Below are positions 33,338-44,545 of a DNA stretch of 64,000 bases, one piece after another. A model generated the notes under the pieces. The model was not told the origin of the DNA and searched no databases. It saw nothing but the letters and a program-made list of their open reading frames with translations. How positions within the stretch are numbered: position 1 is the first letter of the stretch; each line of letters begins with the position of its first letter. This DNA comes from Larix kaempferi (lineage: Eukaryota > Streptophyta > Pinopsida > Pinales > Pinaceae), in assembly GCA_027924585.1 (NCBI GenBank), contig BSBM01000764.1:4040501-4104500 (forward strand), read 5' to 3'. Both the position numbers and the translations under genes were made by a program.

Positions 33338-33943
33338 TGTTGATGTATATGTAACTTCGGAATGTATTTCATCTATGTATTTTATATATATTTATTGTAC
33401 CCTTATAAGAGATGTGTTATTCCCCTATAAGGAAGTGTCATCATGTGTATTGACAAGTGTCACAAGTGTGTGTACTTGCCGATGGGTTATTAGACCACCA
33501 TGTGTGGGGTCGGCCCTGAAATATATATTATATTGTGGATGTACCTAGCTAGACAACTCGGCCCCATAGTGTAACTGGGGCAAACAGGTTAAGTATAAAT
33601 AGAGATCGGGAGATCTCTATTTGCATCACTCGGAAACTCACACTTCTCTCACTCAGAAAGTGGTGCACTAGTGAGGAGGAGGATCATCTGCTACTTGGAG
33701 ACTATCTCAGTGTATTTTGGTTGTACTTTGGTTGAGCTATTGCTCTCTCTATCTTTGAGGAAGTTGTGGGGTTTTTCACCTTGGGGTTTTCCCCACGGAA
33801 ACTCTGTGTCTCTTGTCTCTCATGCTTTTGATTCTTATGATGCTTGTCATGCTTATTGTGATTGTTATGCATTGATATACTGCATATGTTATTCTCTTAG
33901 TGAAGATCCTAGAGTATTGTGAATTAATGCTCAAAATTTAACA
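33338..33943 (+). repeat. 5' LTR of the plus-strand Copia element
   Basis: A 606-bp LTR running from TGTTGATGTA to AATTTAACA. A TATAAATAG box is at 33594-33602. Overlapping it is a perfect palindrome, AAATAGAGATC (33597-33607) with GATCTCTATTT (33612-33622), loop GGGA. The 3' LTR has the same palindrome at 40096-40121. Confidence 0.95.
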
Positions 33944-33955
33944 TGGTATCAGAGC
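33944..33955 (+). promoter_or_regulatory. Primer-binding site (initiator tRNA-Met)
   Basis: TGGTATCAGAGC directly follows the 5' LTR and is the standard plant Copia site. Confidence 0.95.
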
Positions 33956-34516
33956 TAACCTGAGAAGAAGACATTTTGCAGTGACAGAAACTTGAGTTTC
34001 TTGTTTATTGAGTTTCTCTCCACAGATTTTGGAAAAGAAATATAGTAGATTGACTCTACTCATCAAGTAGAATCTATCTGTCCAATCAGAATTCAATTCT
34101 TAGCATTTTCAGATTTGGCCCTAAAAATTAGGGTTTCCACAAAAATAGGAATTTTTGAAATCTGAAGACATAGCTGGAAGCTCCTTGCAAAAATCGAAGT
34201 TTAGAGCTTTGGATCGAGATTTTTGGCTAGGTAGATCTCCGGGAAACTCAAACCCTAATTCAGGGCTCTCCCAGTGAACCTGAGAGGACAAAAAGGCAAA
34301 TTTGAAGAGTAAAGCTTTGCTAATCTCAAATTCTGAATACACCGGGATGATTAGCTCATCAAGGCGCATCTTTCTATCCTTTCAAAAAGTTGAAATTCAC
34401 ATTTTGAATTTTTAGGGTTTTTTCGATAAACCCTAATCCGGGACCAGATCTAGTTTTCAGCATTTCAAGTGGTAAGACCTAAATATTTTCTATTTCCATT
34501 TGAAGTACTCTTTAAG

Positions 34517-35860
34517 ATGTCTCGCCACACCAAGCTTGAGGATAAGCTTGAAGGGGTTGATAACTTCCGAGCTTGGAAGTATAGGATTGGGTTAATCCTG
34601 GAAGAGAATGAGTTGGACTCATATTTAAAAGAAGACATCCCTATCCCAGAGGATGAAGAGGCTAAGGTATTGCATAAAAAGAACTTGGTCAAGGAAAAGA
34701 GAATCATTGCTGATTCTATCAAAGACCATCTCATACCCCATGTGTCTTCTCTAAAGACATCCAAGGCTATGTTTGACTCTTTGACCAAGCTATTTGAAGG
34801 GAAGAACATAAATCGGGAGATGACCCTGCAGAATCAATTGAAAGGGGTCAAGATGTCGAATGGAGAAACCATTCAATCCTATTTCTCCAAGGTCTCTCAG
34901 ATCAACGAACAACTTGAAGCTGTAGATGAAATGGTGGAGAATGGTGAAATTGTTATGACCACTTTAAATGGCCTACCTAGGTAATGGGACTCTTTTATCC
35001 AGGAGATCTGTGCCAGAAAGAAATTAATCTCCTTCAGCAGATTGTGGGAGGAATGTTCTCAAGAAGAAGCAAGGCTTGTGGCAAGAGAAGAGAATATGGG
35101 GAATGAAGATCAATCTCTAATAGCTCACACTAAGAAGTGCAAGTTCAAGAGGGAGCCATCCCGTCACAAGAAGAAATATTCTCATCATTATCACAAAGAC
35201 AAGAAAAATCTAAGGTGTTTCACTTGTAATGAGAAGGGTCACTTTGCTTCAGAATGTCCCAAGAACAAAAGGGACAACCACAACAACTCCAGCAAGAAGA
35301 AGAAGGGTATCAAAAGAAGGTACCATGCGCATGCTGCCGAAGATGATGAACCTCCAAAGAAGAAGGCTAGGGCAGAAAGTGATGATAGTAATGATGACTC
35401 ATCAAGTGAAGAAGAGTATGTTCTAATCTCTACTCTAACAGGTACAATCTCCCATGGTTGTAATGATTGGTTAATTGACAGTGGGGCTTCCAAACACATG
35501 ACTGGGTTTAAGGAATCTTTTGTAAACCTATCTGAACATGAATCACCCCATAAGGTGAAACTTGGGGATGATTATCAATACCCAATCAAAGGAAGTGGTG
35601 AAGCCTCCTACAACCTAGATTCTGGAAAATCTTTGAAGATGAAAGAAGTCCTTTATGTACCTGGGCTCAATAAGAACTTACTCTCCATCGCTGCATTGGA
35701 TGCAAAAGGTATGAGGGTTACATTTGTGGATGGCCAAGTTCTAATGTGGCCAAAGGGAAAGACCATAGATGATGCAGTAGTGTTTGGAGAGCAAGAGGGA
35801 GGATTGTACAAATTAAAGGGACAACCTGAACATGCTATGAAGACAAATATTCATCCATAG
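34517..35860 (+). pseudogene. Copia gag and protease
   Basis: The ATG at 34517 (MSRHTKLEDKLEGVDNFRAW) is chosen because it matches the start of the other Copia copy and the flanking frame is non-coding upstream. A single frame continues to 35860 with one internal stop (34982-34984, in GLPR*WDSF). Order: UBN2-like Gag, basic region, CCHC knuckle CFTCNEKGHFASEC (about 35216-35257), acidic linker, then protease DWLIDSGASKHMTG (about 35464-35505) and the YVPGLNKNLLS block. The frame ends just where the integrase zinc module would begin. Confidence 0.93.
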
Positions 35861-35874
35861 TCATGGATCACATA

Positions 35875-37030
35875 GAGGTATGTATAATTTGTTTTTGCAA
35901 AGGTTAACTAATGAGTTATGCAGGTCATTGAAGAGAACAAGAACACATTGCTAGACATAACTAGCAAATATGATGACCTGGTATGTTTTTGTTATCATAT
36001 ACTTTTGTATGATTGATAATGATTACTCTTGAAGTTACAAGGTTGAGTAACCTAGGGATTATGCATATTATGTTTCTTACCTTAGTTGGCGATATGACTA
36101 ACCAGAAGAGTCATAGGCTTGAGTAATCACGGGTTTAGGTATATTATGTTTATGACTAACCATAAGAATGCTTATTATTTCTATTTGAAATGATCCTGAC
36201 TATACATCTCTTGAGATTATTGTGTTTTGATAATGTTAAGATTATACTAATGAATGTTTGATTATGAATGAGACCTCGAGGATAACACAATGATGATACT
36301 AATAAGCATGCATAGGGATTGAGAATGAATTCAAGAACATGTAATCCAGGAAGCAAAGATCAAGAGGGAGCACACTCCAGTGGTTTCTGCGAGGATGCAA
36401 ACATTCAGAGGGAGTTGACCATCTCTCTTCATTTCACAATAGAAAGGTGTAGAAGAAGCTACTTCAGATTTGGACTGCAGCAGCTCCTGCAAGGAATCAA
36501 AGACTCAGAGGGAGTCCACCCAACAAACAAACAAAGATAAGTATTTTAATTATTTGTTTATTTAAATAATATTGTTCAATGATGTATATGCTTATGTTCC
36601 TAGATTTAGGATGTGTATTATGCATATTAGAATGATTGCATTAATGAACAGCTTACTACTAATATGCATTTGATGGGTAAGTAGGCCTATGGCCCTGTAC
36701 AGCATTCCATTGCTACTTATCTAGAATGAAACCGCTTTGCTGACATGTTGGGAGCTATGCAAACTCTTAACAATGTTCTGGTGGAGACTGGAAGGCATCT
36801 AGAAAGTTATGGAATATGGATAAATGTTGTATTGAAGCATTGGCTAAGATAATTGCATGACTGTATGACATATTTCCTTGTTTTGAAAATTATGCTATGT
36901 TTCTAATCATCCAATTTAACTTGTTTTGTAGGAAAGACCGTATACCTTAACCTACAAAAGAAGGACTACAACATTTGTTCCGGCAACAAAGATATCTATT
37001 GAAGATATTGAAGTTCCCAGGATCTAGGAT
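35875..37030 (+). other. Non-retroelement segment inside the Copia element, exon-like pieces
   Basis: This segment replaces integrase. It shows no Copia homology, and several short open pieces are bordered by splice-like signals. A 57-bp piece (about 35924-35981, encoding VIEENKNTLLDITSKYDDL) sits between TTATGCAG and GTATGTTTT. A piece from about 36351 (EAKIKREHTPVVSARMQTF) follows AATCCAG. A third, at about 36725-36850 (RFADMLGAMQTLNNVLVETG), lies after a GGTAAGT. A last piece begins after TTTTGTAG at about 36931. Joined in phase, the first two would read as a charged helical stretch. Capture of a host gene fragment with introns is an inference; I do not recognise the gene. Confidence 0.45.
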
Positions 37031-38378
37031 GAAGAAATGGAAGAATGCCATGATCCATCCATCATGAAGAATGATGTTTGGGATGTAGTACCAAGACCTG
37101 AAGGAGAGTCTATAGTGACTTCCAAGAGGATCTACAAGATCAAGCATGTTGTAGATGGCAGCATAGAGAAGTATAAAAGTGATTAAATGGAAGATACATC
37201 AGATGGATTTAAAGACAGCTTTCTTGAATGGTGTAGTTGAAGAAGAAGTATATGTGGAGCAGACACTTGGTTCTGAGGCACATGATAGGGAGTCATATAT
37301 GTGCAAAACTTGGTAGGATAGTCAACTTTCTATCCAGCTTGGGCTTTACCAAGAGTTAAGCGGATTCCAACCTTTACTACAAGATTGAGGAAGGGAATCC
37401 TGCGTTTCTACTTCTGTATGTGGATGACTTATTTGTAACAGGAGATGACAGATTAATTGCAGATACTAAGAAGAAGCTTGCTACTGAGTTCGATATGAAA
37501 GATTTGGGAATGATGCATTATTTCCTAGGTATGGAGGTGTGGCAGAATTCAGGTGGGATCTTCCTTGGTCAAGGGAAGTACACAGTAGATATCCTGAAGA
37601 GATTCGGGATGATAGATTTCAAGGCCATGGCCACACCCATGGCATCGAATTTGAAGCTTCTATGTGATGCTTCATCTGAGCCGGTTGATGTCTCTATGTA
37701 TCGTCAGATGATTGGGTCCTTGATGTACCTGACGAACAAGAGACCAAACATTTACTTTGCTGTGAACACATTGAGCTAGCTCCTGACGGATCCAAGGAGT
37801 GTTCACCTGGTTGCTGTAAAGCATGTTTTGAGGTACCTGAAGGGTACAGTGGATTATGGGCTCAAGTATGAAGCGAATCAAAAGTTTAACCTGCAGGGTT
37901 ATGTTGATTCAGATTTGGCAGGCAGTGTTGCAGATAGGAAGAGCACATCTGGGTGTTGCTTCAGTGTGGGATCAGGTGTGATCTCTTGGTTCAGCAGGAA
38001 GTAGTCCTACGTAGCACTGAGTACATCTGAGGCAGAGTATGTTGTAGCCTGTTCAGCTAGTTGTGAGGCAGTATGGCTACGGAAGCTACTGTCTGAGTTA
38101 TTTGATCTCCCATTGGATGCTACTAGTATATTCTGTGATAACCAGAGTTGTGTGAAGCTGTTTGAGAATCCAGTGTTTCATGACAGGTCGAAACACATAG
38201 AGATCAAATATCACTATATCATGGATATGGTGTAGAGAAGAGCCGTGAAGCTCCTGTATGTTGCAACGGACGAGCAAATTGCAGATGTGTTGATGAAGCC
38301 ACTAGCCAGGGTGAAGTTTGAGTACTTCAGGGAGAGGCTTGGTGTTCTTCAGATCAACGACACTTCGAGGAAGAAGTG
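37031..38378 (+). pseudogene. Copia RT (internally deleted) and RNase H
   Basis: RT begins at KNDVWDVVPRP (about 37070). It then jumps from DGSIEKYK directly to WKIHQMDLKTAFLNG (37175-37240), so the conserved block between them is deleted. The catalytic loop YVDDLFVTGDD (37417-37449) is intact and lies in an open frame to 37779. RNase H follows with stops: GYVDSDLAG, STSGCCFSVGS, LSTSEAEYV, CDNQSCVKL, HDRSKHIEIKYHYI and KPLARVKFEYF. Without integrase and with a gapped RT the element cannot move on its own. Confidence 0.92.
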
Positions 38379-39836
38379 ATGGTCACATTTGCTGAAGCCA
38401 TTCCAAGCATGTTGGAAGGAGGATCTTTCACATGGCTATGGATGTAAGCGTTGGATGATGAGCATCAAGACGATGCTCCAGTTACTGCTTTGTATATGCA
38501 TCATGTCGGATGCTGGATATGATCAGTTGGATCATTTATATTTATATGTATGTACGCATCGTGTTGATGTTGGATATGATCAGTTGGATCATTTATATTT
38601 GTATGTATGTACGCATCGTGTTGATGCTGGATATGATCAGTTGGATCATTTATATGTATCTATGCATCATGTTGGATGCTTGGACCATGTATCTGTATAT
38701 GTATCAGGTGGATACATTGTATGATCAGGTAGATCATGTATGTTGATATGTATCATGTATTTGTATTTGTATCAGGGGGATACACTGTATGATTAGGTGG
38801 ATCATGTATGATGATATGTATCAGGTAGATACTTGGTGTGCATCAGGTGGATTCACTGTATGATCAGGTGGATCATGATGATGAGCTTCAGGATGTTGCT
38901 AAAGATGATATGTACCAGGATGGTACAAGTGATGATGATCAGTATGATCATGGACATCAGGATGATGCCTCGTGCGATGATGATCCGTTGGATCATGAGT
39001 ATCAGGTTGATACTTGGAGGTCGGAGATGATATGTGGCAGGTTGTGCAAATAGCGTGTAATCAGTCCTAGGAGATCTTGTTGGTCGTGCTGTGGCACATA
39101 AATGTTCCTGGGGTACTCTTTCTGGTATTGCTATGTAGTATGTAATAAGTCCTCAAATATCTGATAGGTTGAGATGTGTGCTCGTAATCAGTCCTGGGAT
39201 GAGGTATTACTACGAAGACATGTAATAAGTCCTGGAGATCTGAGAGGTTGAGCTGTGTGCTCGTAATTAGTCCTGGGATGCTCTTTAGAGATCTTGTCGG
39301 TCATGCTGCGGCACATAAATGTTATGGGATGCTCTTTAAAGGTTTTGTCTATCCACATGTAATCAGTCCTGGAGATGCGAGAGGTTGAGCTGTGTGGTCG
39401 TAATAAGTCCTGGGATTCTCTTTAGAGATCTTGTCGGTCGTGCTGCGGCACATAAATGTTCCTAGGATGCTCTTTAAAGGTATTGTGGAGGAGATGCATG
39501 TAATCAGTCCTGGGAGATGTTGCCAGTCGTGATTAGGCACATAAATGTTCCTAGGATACTCTTTCCGGTATTACATCCGCACATAAAATTAGTCCTTAGA
39601 GGCCACCTCTATCATATCGTTCGCATAGATGATGAAGACCTGCAGGTGGTGGGCCTACATCCAGTATGAAAAAGGACTGGATCTGTAGAACTTCCTATGA
39701 TGAGTAGAGTCAGAGATTGGTTGAGATAGCAGCAGCAGTGACAATGATGATGACGATGCATCGATGACGATGATCCCAAGAAGAAGACTTGTCTAGTAGA
39801 TATGTGTCGAGAAATACCTTCCTAGTTAAGAGGGAG
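38379..39836 (+). repeat. Repeat-rich 3' untranslated region of the plus-strand Copia element
   Basis: At 38509-38660 a 57-60-bp unit (GGATATGATCAGTTGGATCATTTATAT core) repeats three times. It decays into shorter GATCAG/GGATCA-containing units to about 38990. From 39055 to 39600 a longer degenerate unit recurs about five times, with GTAATCAGTCCTGGGAGAT, GGCACATAAATGTTCCT and GGATGCTCTTTA blocks. A single ACATCCAGTATGAAAAAGGA block at about 39657 matches the amplified block of the minus-strand Copia element. The segment ends in the purine tract next to the LTR. Confidence 0.85.
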
Positions 39837-40442
39837 TGTTGATGTATATGTAACTTCAGAATGTATTTCATCTATGTATTTTATATATATTTATTGTACC
39901 CTTATAAGAGATGTGTTATTCCTCTATAAGGAAGTGTCATCATGTATATTGACAAGTGTTGCAAGTGTGTGTATTTGCCGATTGGTTATTAGACCACCAT
40001 GTGTGGGGTCGACCCTGAAATATATATTATATTGTGGATGTACCTAGCTAGACAAGTCGGTGCCATAGTGTAACTGGGGCAAATAGGTTAAGTATAAATA
40101 GAGATCGGGAGATCTCTATTTGCATCACTCGAAAACTCACACTTCTCTCACTCATAAAGTGGCGCACTAGTGAGGAGGAGGATCATCTGCTAATAGGAGA
40201 CTATCTCAGTGTATTTTGGTTGTACTTTGGTTGAGCTATTGCTCTCTCTATCTCTGAGGAAGTTGTGGGATTTTTCACCTTAGGGTTTTCCCCACGGAAA
40301 CTCTGTGTCTCTTGTCTCTCATGCTTTTGATTCTTGTGATGCTTGTGATGCTTATTATGATTGGTATGCATTGATATACTGTATATGTTATTCTCTCAAT
40401 GAAGATCCTAGAGTATTGTGAATTAATGCTCAAAATTTAACA
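39837..40442 (+). repeat. 3' LTR of the plus-strand Copia element
   Basis: 606 bp, nearly identical to 33338-33943, ending TTTAACA and followed by the ATCTC target copy (40443-40447). Polyadenylation signals are not obvious. Confidence 0.95.
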
Positions 40443-40447
40443 ATCTC

Positions 40448-41100
40448 ATGCATTTCCTTGTTTTAATATTCAAATAATGAAATAGAGTATCATAGCATTG
40501 GTTTAGGATAATATGCACTACAATTAATTGTCACAAGGATAATGTGCCTTTCTATAACATAGGATAAATGCATGATACTTTATATTCCTATATCATGTGC
40601 ACTATATGCAAATTGCTATGCGATTTCCTATCCTAGATGGTCTATCTACTATTTCCATGCTTTTCCTATAGCATATAAACTATATGCAACTTCCACATAA
40701 TTCCTATAACGTAAACTATATACAAATCCTATATAATTCCTATAGCATATAAACTATATGCATGTTCTATGTAATTCCTATAGCATATAAACTATATGCA
40801 AAGGCTTAAGAATTGGTCATATGTACAAAATTATATAACAAAATGTGAGCACCGTCATGACCCTTTTACATCATGTGATCGATGCCTAGTGAATTGATAC
40901 CATAATACAAACTATGACTTACAATAAGATTTATGTTATGACAGGTTTGCAAATATAGACAACATAACAACGTGAACTATTAAACATGCGCTTGATACAT
41001 ATTTGAGTCAACACTTTAGGTGTAACCATTACTTATATTAATATATATATATATAGATATTGTGATAGGGTTAAAATCAAACCTTTGTGACAACGTATGA
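40448..41100 (-). mobile_element. Continuation of the large LTR interrupted by Copia, with short tandem repeats
   Basis: This continues the sequence broken at 33337. At about 40655-40800 a ~42-55-bp unit (ATTCCTATAGCATATAAACTATATGCA) repeats four times. The true right end of the LTR is unclear; TTTGTGACA near 41088 is one candidate. Confidence 0.5.
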
Positions 41101-43560
41101 TAGGGACAGGGTCATTAATGGTGTAGTGGACATGTGCTCGCAGGCATTCGCATCCAACCTTGGCATTTAACACTTCTACCTACCAGCTCGGTGGAATATC
41201 TTGGTGGCTTCCTTCGTGGTGTTAAACATGTGAAGGCATCGTGAGAATATAGTCTACGTGGGCGAGTTGTACAAGGTTCGACCTGAGCTAGTATCCACGG
41301 TGGAAATGGCTATTAAATATGGTTTTAATGTAGTTGGTGCTTCGAATTATGATGTTTTATGAAGTATGACCGCCACCGTTGATCTTATGACACTCTCGGG
41401 ATTTGGGACTTAACTCTAATCCATCACTAAGTCTCAAAGTTGTTGTTCTGTGGAATTCATTGTGAGTTGCTGCTTGTTCGATGGAGAGGCTGACATGCCT
41501 GAGAAAATTCAGGGTTTTGTTAGCAGGTTTAGGGAGCTTCCTCCATGATTCGAAACCATGACCTGAGGGTGATTTCTGATACTCGTAGATAGCTTAAGAT
41601 CCGAGCCCTATTGTGTGAGTTTACAACAATTGTTTGTAGTTGGAAGGACTTCAGGGTTGGTGATGGTCTTGTGTGTAGGTTGATCCAGTATTCAGTTTTC
41701 CTTGAATGTCAAGTGATGATTTTCATAGTTGTCTCCAACCTTCGTTACATTTGGTGGTGAGGTGATGGCTACGGTTTAACAATGGATATGGTGTCATTGC
41801 TCCATAAGTAACTATTTAAAGGTAATGTACAGGTTTTTGAAACCTGTTTCCTTCTATTTGTTTATGAGATTGCAGTTGTTGTTTTTCATCTTAATGAAAC
41901 TTCTTTGATGATACTCATTTGACCAGTCTTGTTTGTGTGGCAGGTTCCTTCGACTTTTGGTTCCCGATCTTGAGTTTGAAAGATGGCTACTGCAAAGGAA
42001 GTGGTAAGCTTCAGTGGTTTCCCTGATGGCTTCGGTTCGGTAACTGTTGGTTCTTCTTAGGTTATTTGTCGATACTTCATTTTAAAAATGTAATGTTGTG
42101 GAATGTGACCGCCATCATGATGTTTTGTGAGCTGACTGACATCTTGGGGAGGATGAAATCCTCAACCCACTTCGGCATTAAGCCTGTAGTGTTTGTTTTC
42201 TGCGTAGTCATTTTGTAAAAGGATGTAGACACTTGAGAGGGTTTTATCCCTCGACTATTCTAGTTTAAAATAAAATATTTTGGTTCCATAACTTCACGAT
42301 GTTTACGTGTGTTGAGGTTGTGAGCGATGCTCTAGTATATGAGATCATGTAATGTTTTATTTATGAACTATTTTGTTTTAAATGATGGCTGAGAGCCTTA
42401 GGTTTAAACCTTTTGTTGTGCAGTTGAAAATCTAAACCTGTAGGTTTCGATGGTAGCTTGATAGTTATGAGAATTTGAACCTAAGAACTGTGTCCTAAAT
42501 TCGTTTATCTATTGGTTTTCGATGTTGACTATGGTTCTACTAGGGTTATAAACTCACTGTTTGATAATGATGCTAAAAAATATGTTCCTTTGATTTGGTT
42601 GTAAACTATATACTAGAATCGTGACTAAAAACTATGTTTCTGTTAAGTGAGGGTAATGTATCTTACTTGTATTCTCAACACGAAAGGTTGATGTTTAAGG
42701 TTATTTAAATTTTTGTTTAGGGTTTCGAACCCATGTCTATTATGAATACAAAAGTCTTTTGTTAACTCTGTCTTGGATAGTTTATTTGATATGATAAATG
42801 TTGAAATGTATACTAAAAGTGGAAGTATAGAAACTAGGGTTGGAAACTTAGTGTGTTTTGATTCTACAGTAGAAGTGTTTGAATTTATAACTGTAGTTTG
42901 ATAAATAAAACAAAATAAAAGATGTGAATAATGAGGATGAGATAGTGCTATACTGCAATGTTGTTGTATGCAATTGATAATAATTTTGTTTTAAGGATAA
43001 AGTACTTGGTAGTAGTTCTATATAATTTGTAATATTTATTTTTGCAGCTATTATATTTCATAAATGTTGATGAATGAAATAAAATGAAATTATAACACTA
43101 ACTGTTTGAAAAGAATGATAAGAGAAAACTTAGTATACATATTTTGTAAGGAAATAAATGACCTAAAATGAAAAACCCTAGCTTTTGTACAGAGATGAAA
43201 TGTTTACTTCTTTTTCTATGTAAGAGAAATATCATAGTGCTTGTAACATAAAATGTTGTTTTTTTTCCTGAGTTTTAGACATATATAATTTATTTTACAG
43301 AATGTGACTGTTAAGGAATATTAAGAAAACACAACAATGTCAGTCGATTCAATCATTCTATATTCTGTCTATCAATTATCTATCTTAATTTTACTTCTCT
43401 GCACTAGAGTACTATACAGAAAACAGTATGGGGAAAAATACAAAGAAGTTATTTGTTCAATCATTTCATTTACTTAATCACCACTACACAAAATCATAAC
43501 TAGATCAGAATTCAAACAAATACTTCTATATGGTGATAACTTATGAATACTAAATCAACA
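41101..43560. other. Unassigned 2.5 kb, no confident gene
   Basis: The first 1.1 kb (41110-42250) is less AT-rich than its surroundings and has several short open pieces with possible splice signals. One is an ATG near 41982 followed closely by GTAAGC, preceded by a pyrimidine-rich stretch and TGTGGCAG near 41942. No long frame or known motif is present, so a decayed host gene and old element sequence are both possible. 42250-43560 is AT-rich with nothing recognisable. Confidence 0.35.
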
Positions 43561-43579
43561 ATTGAAGAAAATAATTTAA

Positions 43580-43966
43580 CTACTTAGAGGCTGAAATAAC
43601 AAGTAGAACTTGTAACTGTAGATAGGGTGGAAAAACACCGAAGGAGGCCTGTTCTTCCCAACCTTCTCCAAAAGAAGCAGCCAATCTACTTGCCTCCTTT
43701 GGACCCCCGAGCCTGTTTACTGAACCAACAGGTAGATGAACTATGTGTAGAAGCAAGGCACTCAAGTTTGTATAACCAGCAATCAATATGGACTTGCCAA
43801 AAACATCAATATCTGCACTCAGCAGTGGAAACTCTGCACTCAGCAGTAAACAAGGCAGACTTACACCATGATAAAAAACATAGCATATCCCCTCATCGAA
43901 TCTCTTGGGTGCAAGCAACAAAACCCCAAGGTAAATTTCCTCGTCAGGAAAAGTGATGAACCTCAT
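43580..43966 (-). CDS. Orphan 128-codon frame, doubtful
   Basis: An ATG-initiated frame (MRFITFPDEEIYLG...) in a region with otherwise frequent stops. It has a hydrophobic middle (VSLPCLLLSAEFPLLSAD) and no motif I recognise. A plus-strand frame of similar length overlaps it, so chance openness or an old element fragment is likely. Confidence 0.2.
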   Translation of the reverse strand: MRFITFPDEEIYLGVLLLAPKRFDEGICYVFYHGVSLPCLLLSAEFPLLSADIDVFGKSILIAGYTNLSALLLHIVHLPVGSVNRLGGPKEASRLAASFGEGWEEQASFGVFPPYLQLQVLLVISASK

Positions 43967-44348
43967 ACCAAAATTTGATGGCTCTTTTAAAGATTACCTA
44001 GGTCTTTAGTGGTCATTTTTCAATAAATGAGCCTCAAGCTCCAGTCCCATCTTTCAAGGCATTATGACCACAAGTCAAGGGAGTTTTCCCATACCAACAG
44101 CTAGTTACTTGCCTCATGATGCTGCCATTTGTCCATTGCCTTCTACCCCAGATTCCATTCCACCTAGTGGGTCAGTTTCAATAGTCTCCTTAGGTGTTTG
44201 TCTCCTATTTAATTTATTTAATAATAAAATATTGTGCAAATTACAGTCATCCTTGGACACTTGTCCAATATAAAACTTTACAATAAAAATTAAGATAATG
44301 TTTCCAACATAAAATGTTTTTCAGCAAAAAAGAGTATGTTACAGGCCA
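43967..44348. other. No feature seen
   Basis: AT-rich sequence without a supported gene, repeat or element boundary. Confidence 0.4.
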
Positions 44349-44545
44349 TTCCCTCTTTACCGAACAAATTAAACCATCTCTCTTCCAGCAAGGCCGAGAG
44401 GAGCTAAGCCCTCTTTACCAAGCGAATTAAATGCTCTCTCTTCAAGTAGGGCCAAGAGGAGCCAAGCCCTCTTTACCGAGCGAATTAAACCCTCTCTCTT
44501 CGAGCAGGGTTGAGAGGGACCAAGACCTATTTACGGAGTGAAAAC
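44349..44545. repeat. 60-bp minisatellite, three and a half copies
   Basis: Units start near 44349, 44410 and 44470, with a partial one near 44528. The consensus has CCCTCTTTACCGAGCGAATT and CTCTCTTCGAGCAGGGC-like parts. Copies differ by about 10-15%, and each contains a CTCTCTTC / GAGAGG inverted pair that could form a hairpin. Confidence 0.8.

Larger units (their letters stand above)
33338..40442 (+). mobile_element. Ty1/Copia element with replaced integrase region
   Basis: LTRs at 33338-33943 and 39837-40442 have TG...CA ends, a perfect ATCTC target duplication (33333-33337 and 40443-40447), an adjoining tRNA-Met primer site and a purine tract (AGAGGGAG) before the 3' LTR. gag and protease are nearly open, and the RT catalytic loop and RNase H are present. 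Integrase and the first part of RT are missing; about 1.1 kb of unrelated DNA stands in their place (35875-37030). The two LTRs are very alike (roughly 97% by eye), so this is one of the younger insertions. The gag is clearly related to that of the minus-strand Copia element. Confidence 0.95.

Noticed and set aside
38389-39053. Plus-strand frames of 65-111 codons downstream of Copia RNase H
   Set aside because: Tyr/Asp/Met-rich sequence made by the GATCAG/GGATCA minisatellite; three overlapping frames are open for the same reason.
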